This document shows, in pieces, positions 45,752 to 52,642 of a stretch of DNA of 52,642 bases. The notes beneath the pieces were generated by a model, which worked only from the letters and a program-made list of their open reading frames with translations, was not told where the DNA came from and made no database searches. The position numbers and the translations under genes were made by a program. Each line of letters begins with the position of its first letter. Position 1 is the first letter of the stretch. This DNA comes from Vairimorpha apis BRL 01 (lineage: Eukaryota > Microsporidia > Nosematidae). The stretch spans positions 6,794 to 59,435 of the forward strand of contig KE647332.1 of NCBI GenBank assembly GCA_000447185.1. The letters run 5' to 3'.

Positions 45752-46902
45752 ATGACAAATTCTGATGATAGTTCACAAAATTCATATGAATCTATTAATC
45801 TACAAAATAGTGAAAATAATATTTTAATTTCTAATCTAAAAGACAATAAAATTAAACAACATGATGAAACATGTACTGAATCTTTAGAAGAATCTTCTAT
45901 TAATCTACAAAATAGTGAAAATAATATTTTAATTTCTAATCTAAAAGACAATAAAATCAAACAACATGATGAAACATGTACTGAATCTTTAGAAGAATCT
46001 TCTATTAATCTACAAAATAGTGAAAATAATATTTTTAATAAACAAGTTAACAAAAAATTTAAAAAAGAAACTTTACATAATGTAATTTCTAATGATTCTG
46101 CTAAAACAAATTTAAATAAAGATAAGCTATCTGAAAATTATAGTAATGGTATCGTATACATTGAAAATTTAAAAAATGAAGAGTCTTCTTTAACATCTCA
46201 TTCAAAAAATAAAGAAGATTTAGAAAAAGCAATTATTAAAAAAAATGAAGTTTTTGATGATGAAAAAGATGCTAATTGTATGATTATTAAAAATAAAAAC
46301 ATAATATATATAATAAAAGCTTTAATGAAAAAAAATTTAACAATGATGAATTAAATATAAAAGATGATAATGATAAAAAATTAGAAGTTATAGATTTACC
46401 AACAGAAAAAAATAATTTTAATGATTCTAAAAAATCCAAATCTATTTTTGGTAATTTTTCAAACGAAGAAGCCAAGTTTAATAAAACTCCTAATATTTTT
46501 GATATTAAACCCTCAACAAATAGTAAAAAATCCACAAAATCTTTATTCTTAGAATCGACTGTACAAAATATTAAACAACAAGAAATTAATAGTAAAGATA
46601 CTGAAAATGAAAAATCATTAGGAGATTGTCTGTTTAAAGAAAATTGTTCATTATATAAGTACATAGATAAATGGGAAAAAATTGGAGCAGGTACAGTTTA
46701 TATTTATAAAAAGAAGTCGTTATCACGTTTAATTTTTGTTAGAAACGGATTGATGAATGTTTCTTTAGATTTTTATATTAAAGATATAAAACCATATTTT
46801 AAAGGAAAAGGTATAGGTTTTGTTTCAAATATTGGAAATGTTTTACTGATGTTTTCGGATGAATCAATACAATCAAAATTTTATGATCTAATCAAGAAAT
46901 AA
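45752..46902 (+). CDS. Nup2/Nup50-like nucleoporin with C-terminal Ran-binding domain, one homopolymer frameshift
   Basis: The first frame (to 46354) joins a second if one base is added in the adjacent A runs at 46289-46299; the product is 383 residues. Residues about 14-95 hold a 35-residue repeat. The middle is Asn/Lys-rich with SIFGNF, SLF and FDIKP, FG-like motifs. The last 90 residues begin CSLYKYIDKWEKIGAGTVYI and run through RLIFVRNGLMNVSL to a final LLMFSDESIQSKFYDLI. That is the order of a RanBP1-type domain (W-x-x-x-G-x-G-x-x-x-I, then R-x-x-x-R, then F-x-x-x-x-x-x-x-F). A C-terminal Ran-binding domain plus FG motifs fits Nup2/Nup50, at the nuclear pore basket. RanBP3 is an alternative. 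Confidence 0.7.
45791..46038 (+). repeat. tandem 105-bp (35-residue) repeat in the nucleoporin gene
   Basis: Units start at 45791, 45896 and 46001; the third is partial. Units 1 and 2 differ by one base (ATT versus ATC), so the duplication is recent. Confidence 0.9.
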
Positions 46903-47142
46903 TTATTAATTTTTTTAAAAATTTGACCTGTTTTTGTGATTAAATTAGAAAAAATAATTTTAAATTTTTAAAGTGCAAATTATATGTTAAAGTGAATTAT
47001 CAATTTTTTAAAAATTTTAATTTTAACAATTTTTTGACATTTTTTAGATCAAATATTTTCTTTTGATATTTTATTGACTAATTATTAAACTCTGAAACAA
47101 TTTTTTGTTTTTATTTTAAATAAAGTAAATTTTTCAATTAAA

Positions 47143-47310
47143 ATGAATGTTTTAATTCTATTTTTAGTAAAATTAATATTAAATGATCAGAGATTTTACG
47201 ATGAGGAAATACCAAATACAAGATTGTATAGATTTTGGCTTGATAGCCAAAAAAATAAAGCGCATAGGGTAGAAGATTTTGATAGTATTGGAATGGGGAG
47301 TTCATTTTAA
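47143..47310 (+). CDS. very short secreted or membrane-anchored protein (55 aa)
   Basis: An open frame of 55 residues from ATG at 47143 to TAA at 47308-47310. The first 13 residues are hydrophobic (MNVLILFLVKLIL), like a signal peptide. The remainder has a varied, protein-like composition that the A/T background would not give: RFYDEEIPNTRLYRFWLD, then AHRVEDFDSIGMGSSF, including Trp, Pro, His and several Gly. G+C rises sharply over this stretch. It could be a micropeptide or the only surviving exon of a larger gene. No family is recognised. Confidence 0.5.
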   Translation: MNVLILFLVKLILNDQRFYDEEIPNTRLYRFWLDSQKNKAHRVEDFDSIGMGSSF

Positions 47311-48139
47311 TATATACACTTTTGTAATTATTGATAAAATTTATAATTTACATAATTATAAATAAAAATCATTGTTTTATATTGTTATAAATTTTTTAAT
47401 AATTTTTAGTATTATAATTTATGCGAAAATATGGTTATAGTTTTATATATAATAAAAATTTTTCTTGTCTAAGTTATATTTTAATAAAAAAGGTGTTTAA
47501 AATAATATTTTAAACATAAAAAAACATAAAAATAATAAATATCATCTTATTAATATAATTAAATTTAAAATTTTATTTATATTACAAATAAATTTTAACC
47601 TTAATTTTAGTCGTGCAAATCTATTAGCACAAATTAAAAAAAAATAACAAAACTAGATCATGTTCAAAATATGGATTTCTATAAATGATTTAAGTGTTTT
47701 ACAAATAATATATATTTAAAATATTTTTGAATTTTGTTATAAGTAATAGAGAAAGAGTACTTTTAAAAAATTCGTTTTTTTAATGTTTTTAAGATTATTC
47801 AAATTATTTATATATTTTAATAAAAAATTCTGACAATTAAATACATAATTTAATAAAATTGTTTAAATTTTTTTTAAATATCAAAAAATGTATTTTTAAA
47901 TTGTAACACATCTATTACTATTAGTTATATATTATAACGTATTTTATATTTAATTTTTCGTTTACTAAAAAATTAAAAAAGTTTTTAAAATTTTTTAAAA
48001 GTATTAATTTTTTTAAGTTTTTAAAAATATATCTTTTTAACATTATTCTTATTATGATATTAAAAATTTATGTCGAAAAAAAACAAAACCTTTATTTGAT
48101 ATTTGTAAAAAAGTTAATTTCAGGATAATATTTCAAATA
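47311..48139. other. gene-free A+T-rich spacer
   Basis: No supported feature. Confidence 0.5.
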
Positions 48140-48142
48140 CCC
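48140..48142 (+). promoter_or_regulatory. CCC start-proximal signal
   Basis: CCC lies 10 nt before the ATG at 48153. Confidence 0.5.
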
Positions 48143-48152
48143 TTTAATTGAG

Positions 48153-48499
48153 ATGGAAAATTTTTCTTTAGTTAAAGATTTGCTAACACATCCAAAAAAT
48201 ATAAATATAACACTTATTATTTTATACAAACTAGAATCCAATAAAACAAAGGATAATAACATAGTAATTACATATGTCGGTGCAGATGAATCTGGATCTA
48301 TCGAGGTGTCTCTTTGGGATATTGTACTAATTCCAGGTGATATCATTTATATGCATGATTCTTATACATCTATTTTTAAAGAAAAAAAAGACTTTTTGTA
48401 TCTGGAAATGGATATGTAAGAAGAATAGGAAGTTTTAATAAAACATTTTTTGTAAGTGAAGAACATAAAGAAAAGTATGATAAAATTTATAAACTTTAA
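48153..48499 (+). CDS. SOSS complex subunit B-like single-stranded DNA-binding OB-fold protein, one homopolymer frameshift
   Basis: Residues 4-18 (LVKDLLTHPKNINI), KTKDNNIV-T (31-40), ADESGSIEVSLWD (44-56) and IPGDIIYM (60-67) follow human SOSS-B1/hSSB1 in order. The frame closes at 48419. Adding one base to the A run at 48382-48389 restores the family's next block, LFVSGNGYVRRIGSF, and runs to a TAA at 48497-48499 for a total of 115 residues. The protein is the OB domain only, lacking the Pro/Ser tail of metazoan homologues. In the family it binds single-stranded DNA at breaks and also accompanies the Integrator complex. Conservation right across the shift shows the sequence downstream is truly coding. 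Confidence 0.85.
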
Positions 48500-48611
48500 A
48501 AATAAATAACTAATAATTCTGCTTAAGAATTAATTAGAAAGATTTAATTTGATAAAAAAATTTTTAAAACACAATATATATACTTTAAAATAATAAATAA
48601 ACTTTTATTTT

Positions 48612-48618
48612 AAAAAAA
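48612..48618 (-). terminator. RNA polymerase III T-run terminator
   Basis: Seven T's on the tRNA strand directly follow the discriminator base, the standard Pol III stop. Confidence 0.75.
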
Positions 48619-48642
48619 CGCTCCTGGAGGGACTCGAACCCT

Positions 48643-48675
<33 letters not shown>

Positions 48676-48691
48676 ATTGCGCCACAGAAGC
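48619..48691 (-). tRNA. trnN: tRNA-Asn (anticodon GTT)
   Basis: A 73-base cloverleaf on the minus strand. The acceptor GCTTCTG pairs with CAGGAGC (one G-U), discriminator G. The D-arm contains the A box TGGCGCAATGG. The anticodon stem TTCGG/CCGAA encloses loop CTGTTAA, with GTT at 48656-48658 (plus-strand AAC). The T-arm contains the B box GGTTCGAGTCC. There is no intron and no encoded CCA. Confidence 0.95.
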
Positions 48692-48699
48692 TTGAGAGT

Positions 48700-48930
48700 T
48701 ATTTTATTTGAGATTTTGGTATTTGGAAAATATTATTTGTTTTTTAATTAAATATATTTTATGTTTTTTTTAAAAAAAATATTGTTTTCTATACTTTTTA
48801 AACAAAAACCAAATATTGATAATTTTTTATTTGTTTCAATATTTTTGCTATCAAACTATGCAAAAACCAATTATTTTTTTCATTTATTCAACTCCTTTTT
48901 GTTTTACATTTATAGAAAACAAATTTTTTA
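48700..48930. other. short spacer between tRNA and the trehalose enzyme gene
   Basis: No CCC start signal is seen here. Confidence 0.4.
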
Positions 48931-48934
48931 AAAA

Positions 48935-51058
48935 ATGAAAAAATATATTTTAAGTACTGAAATAATTTATTATGTTTCTCGTTTGAATGAACAAGACGCT
49001 TTTCATGTATTAACTAATGGTAGGTTAAAACAAACAAATTCAACAACAAAATCTTCTAAAACAAATACAAAATATGAAAATGCTTTAGATGATATAAATA
49101 TTTACACAAAACCATTATATTTATGTCCTTCTTATATACATGATACACAATTTATATACATAGGATTGGTTGATATTGATTTCACTATTAAACCATCAGA
49201 TTTTTCTCAAATTGAATCTATGCTTGAATCATATAATATTATTCCAATTTTTGAACCTTTATTAAAATATAGACAAATTTATATTGATATATTAAACTCG
49301 AATACATTTTATTATACAACACAAGATTTAAACCATTTAAAGTATTTTGAACAATATAAATATCTTAATGATTTAATATATGATAAATTAAAAGATATAG
49401 TGAATGATGATACAGATTTAGTATGGTCTCAAGATTTAACATTCGCTTTAACTGCATCTAAATTTAAAAACGGTATACAAGATATTTATAAATTTAACGA
49501 ATTGATTTGGTGTGTACCATTTTTTGAAAATTTTTTAGAACAATTTTTAAATTGTAAAACACTCAATTTTTATGAAAAAAATGACATCGAAATTTTTGAA
49601 AGAGTTGTTAAACAATTTTATTTTGATAAAAAGCCTGTTCTTCCAAATTTAAATTTTTTAAACGTGGTATTAATATGTCTATTTTTAAACATAAAAAAAT
49701 GCCAGATTCTAATATTATTTTAGTTCCTAATAATAATATACATTATTTGATGTGTTGTGAAAAATATAGAAACAAATATAAAGTTCCTATTGACATATTT
49801 GTTTTAAATACTGTTACTGATTTGGAAATTATAAAGTATTGTCAATATTTAAAATGTGAAATAATTTCGCCAACATCAGATGAAAAATATAATGATTTAT
49901 TAAATTCGATTCATATTGGTTTTATAAAACAACTAAATGATGTATTTTTATATTTAAATAAACATATTATTGAAAATAGTGAATACGATTATGAAAAAGT
50001 AGCAGATGAGATTTACAAAAAAATACATTATAGTAATACTTTGAATAGTTGTAAAGATTTTAACAATAATAGTTTTCGTGAAAAAAATAAAATTATTACA
50101 ACACCTATTTTGAAGATATTGAAATATATAAAGAAAATGTTATAAACTCAATATTTCATAGTTCAAATATTGAATATAAAGGTAAAAACATAACACCAAG
50201 AGAAATAAAATACATTGATGCTTTTAAATATAAAAAAGTTATAAATGAAAAAGATTTAAATGACAAATATTTAAGAGATAATAATGATAGTACTTTAAAA
50301 TCTAGATTAGTTGAACCATTAAAAATAAATAGTACAACTGATTGGATGTGCCAAATATTAAATAGAACAATAAATACAATTATATTAGATTATGATGGAA
50401 CACTTGTAAATATTTGTGAAAACCCTGAAGATGCAGTGATTTCCGATGATGTCAAGAACATTTTAACAAATTTAAATAAGTATATTAAAGTGGTTATTAG
50501 TACTGGTCGTACACGTGAATGCATGGATAAACTAATACCATCGGATTTAGAAGTTTTTGCGGAACATTGCACCTTTAAAAGGGTTGACGGAAAATGGGAA
50601 CAACTTGACAAATTTAATATTTCTAAAATAAAATGTCTACATCAAGTTTAGAATACAAAATAGCATTATTTTATCAAAAAGAACACCAGGATCGCATTTG
50701 GAAATAAAATCTAATGGTTTTGTATTTCATTATCGTAAATGTGATCCAATTTTCGAAATTCAACCAAAGAAATTATATTATGATTTGTTGCAATTAAATT
50801 CAAATAATGTCAAGCTAGGAAAGAAAATTGTTGAATATCAACAAGGAAGTAAATCAGAAATATTTACATATTACAATAACAATTTATTAATTGCAGGAGA
50901 TGATGTAACAGATGAAGATATGTTTGATAAAAAAAAAGGAATTACTATAAAAAATTGGATTTGAAGAACAAACAAACGCTGAATATTTCGTTGAAAATGT
51001 TGAGGAATTTATAGAAGTACTAATATTACTTCTAGCTAAATTTGAAAATACAAAATAA
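48935..51058 (+). CDS. TPS2: trehalose-6-phosphate phosphatase with degenerate synthase-like N-terminus (Tps2-like), five homopolymer shifts
   Basis: Restoring the frame across the T run at 49654-49659 and the A runs at 50089-50092, 50625-50628 and 50676-50680 (one base added each) and at 50949-50954 (one removed) gives a 708-residue protein. The C-terminal third is a HAD-type trehalose-phosphatase: DYDGTL with the nucleophile Asp near 50389, STGR after VVI, RTPGS-x-LE-x-K, HYRKCDP and the final GDDVTDEDMF. The N-terminal 450 residues have the place and length of a glycosyltransferase-20 synthase domain. The substrate-binding landmarks are not recognisable, as in fungal Tps2, where the domain is structural. 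The enzyme converts trehalose-6-phosphate to trehalose, the spore sugar. All coding blocks keep conserved motifs between shifts. Confidence 0.8.
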
Positions 51059-51234
51059 AAGTTGATTATTAAATATTTATTTTTAATACTTTAAAAAATT
51101 TACATTTTAATAGCAGTTTTAGATTTTATACAAATAAAAAAATTTTAAAACACAATAAAATATTAGTATTAAAATTTTTATTTTAAACAAAATATAAATT
51201 TTATACTCCGACTATTCATATGTAAAAATAAAAA
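51059..51234. other. spacer between convergent genes
   Basis: No feature seen. Confidence 0.4.
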
Positions 51235-52253
51235 TTATTTAATTCTTTTACATTTAATTGTAATAAAATCCTCTTTTTGTTTATTATTAAATTGTTTACA
51301 TTTAAATAAAGTAAAAGGGTTTAATTTAACATTAAATTTTTTTATAAATTTTAAACTAGATTTTTCTATATTTATATCGTCACTAAAATTTAAACTTAAT
51401 AAATATTCATCTAAATCATCTAGATTTAAAATATTAAAATCATATTTATTTTCGATCCCATAATCATATATATTGTTTCTATCATTTTCAAGGCTTTTAT
51501 TATTTTCAATTTTATATTCAAAATTATTGTTTTTTTAATAATATTGACACATTTATTTTTAATTTTTATATCTTCGTTTTTAAATTTGCATTTTCTAAAT
51601 TGTTATAAATTTCAAATTCTATATTTTTATTTGTTATATTATCATCTATCAAATTTATATTATCTATACTTAGATTAAAATTTTCTTTTTCATTTTTTTC
51701 GTATTTGTTATTTCTTAATAAAAATACATAGGATGATTCAATAAAATCAGATCTACAACATAATATTTTGAATAATTTTTTAGAATTTAATTTAAGTTTG
51801 TGACTTAAAATTTTAGAAATTGGATCATCTTTAAATATACATAAGTTTTCAAAAATCCTATCTAAACAATTTTCCTGTGATTGTGTATTAATAATTTGAA
51901 CGTTAGAATCATTAAATTGGCTAAAGATGTTTTTCCATAAGTAAATTAATTTGTCATTTGTTAATATATTTTTATTTTCATTTTTAAATACAAAATATGG
52001 TGTTGACTTACTTAAACAGTAAATTAAATTGCAATTTATATATTTAAATAAAATAGTATATACAAAATCTTTAGATTTACATTTTTTTATATATCCAGTT
52101 GTGTCTAGTCGATTTATATAACATACAGATTTTTTTATTTGTAATGAAAGATAATATATTATTGTTGTTTTATAAAATAAGATATATGTATGTGTTATTT
52201 CTTTTTTTCTTTTAAAATATCTCGTGTTATAAATATATTGTATGAGATTTCAT
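51235..52253 (-). CDS. unknown protein of about 340 residues, several homopolymer shifts and no ATG in its main frame
   Basis: From 52201 down to 51582 the minus strand has one open frame of about 200 codons that contains no ATG. Adding one base each in the T runs (plus strand) at 51577-51581 and 51530-51536 carries it to a TAA at 51235-51237. Upstream, an ATG at 52253 with CC and CCC (GGG at 52271-52273) in front reaches the frame through one added base near 52231-52233 and one in the run at 52202-52208. The protein has several Cys (CYINRLD, KKCKSKD, KILCCRSD), a globular Lys/Ile/Phe-rich N-terminal two thirds, and an Asn/Asp/Glu-rich linker. It ends in a short domain with LDDLDEYLLSLNFSDD. 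I do not recognise it. The 5' end is the least certain part. Confidence 0.5.
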
Positions 52254-52273
52254 AGGTTTTAATTCAAATAGGG

Positions 52274-52642
52274 TTTTATTGTGTATGTAAATTCTAATAA
52301 GTATCGTAGATAATATGAAATCTATAACGTATTAGTTTAATAAACAATCAAAAAAAATTTAATAAAATTGCTATTTTTTATTACAAAAATTAAATGATTG
52401 AGAAAAATTTTATGTTGTACAAAATTTACTTTTTTCACTTAAACAATAAATTTTAATCTTATATAAAAAACGAAAAAGAAAATTTTAAAATTACTGTGGA
52501 AAACAATTTTTTTATACATTATTGTGTTTTTATATTTATATAATTTGAAAAATTATAATATTATTTAATTATATTGTAAAATTTTATACTAAAATATTTA
52601 AAATTGTTTTAATTTAACAATTTATTTTATATTTTTATTGAT
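52274..52642. other. gene-free A+T-rich end of window
   Basis: No supported feature up to the end. Confidence 0.5.

Noticed and set aside
45724..46053. 109-residue repetitive frame on the minus strand
   Set aside because: Antisense of the 105-bp repeat in the nucleoporin gene.
1..52642. CRISPR arrays, rRNA genes or prophage
   Set aside because: No regularly spaced direct repeats with unique spacers, no conserved rRNA blocks and no phage genes are seen; the gene content is eukaryotic.

Overview
The base composition (extremely A+T-rich, with long runs of A and T), the compact intron-poor genes and the eukaryotic repertoire point to a microsporidian with an expanded, low-density genome. Edhazardia aedis or Anncaliia-like lineages would fit, but the sequence alone does not settle the species. 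Two features support this. First, most housekeeping genes carry a CCC (or CC) motif 0-15 nt before the ATG, the start-proximal signal known from microsporidia. Second, the genes include eS12, a Rad6-type E2, a SOSS-B OB-fold protein, an Rpb4/RPC9-type polymerase subunit, a hexose-transporter-like MFS protein, a Tps2-like trehalose-phosphate phosphatase and a tRNA-Asn.

Layout. 1-26 kb is an accessory region. It has nine small genes or pseudogenes for Asn/Lys-rich proteins with a single C-terminal membrane segment, at least two of them forming clear paralogue pairs. It also has two paralogous secreted proteins (12.5 and 23.8 kb) and a graveyard of decayed copies of one non-LTR retrotransposon with a restriction-like endonuclease. 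27-37.5 kb is a housekeeping block: two unknown proteins, the best retrotransposon fragment (28.5-29.3 kb), a thioredoxin-like protein, eS12, the polymerase subunit, the E2, an armadillo-like protein and a sugar transporter. 37.5-40.4 kb is almost empty. 40.4-47.3 kb holds four predicted secreted proteins (one with a 24-residue tandem repeat) and a Nup2/Nup50-like nucleoporin with an internal 35-residue repeat. 48-52 kb holds SOSS-B, tRNA-Asn, the Tps2-like gene and an unknown minus-strand gene with no start codon in its main frame.

Most long genes are broken by single-base shifts at A or T runs, and restoring one base reunites the whole protein. I count about 22 such shifts in 13 genes; all but one need one base added. 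In one case a perfect 72-bp repeat provides an internal control, because the broken copy differs only by one A in a run of seven. Sequencing error, transcriptional slippage or true decay are the three explanations. The sequence cannot choose among them, though intact neighbours (eS12, E2) argue against wholesale decay.

Functionally, the transporter and the trehalose enzyme fit sugar import and trehalose metabolism in a parasite. The secreted and membrane microproteins are candidates for host- or spore-facing roles, but no function can be assigned from sequence.
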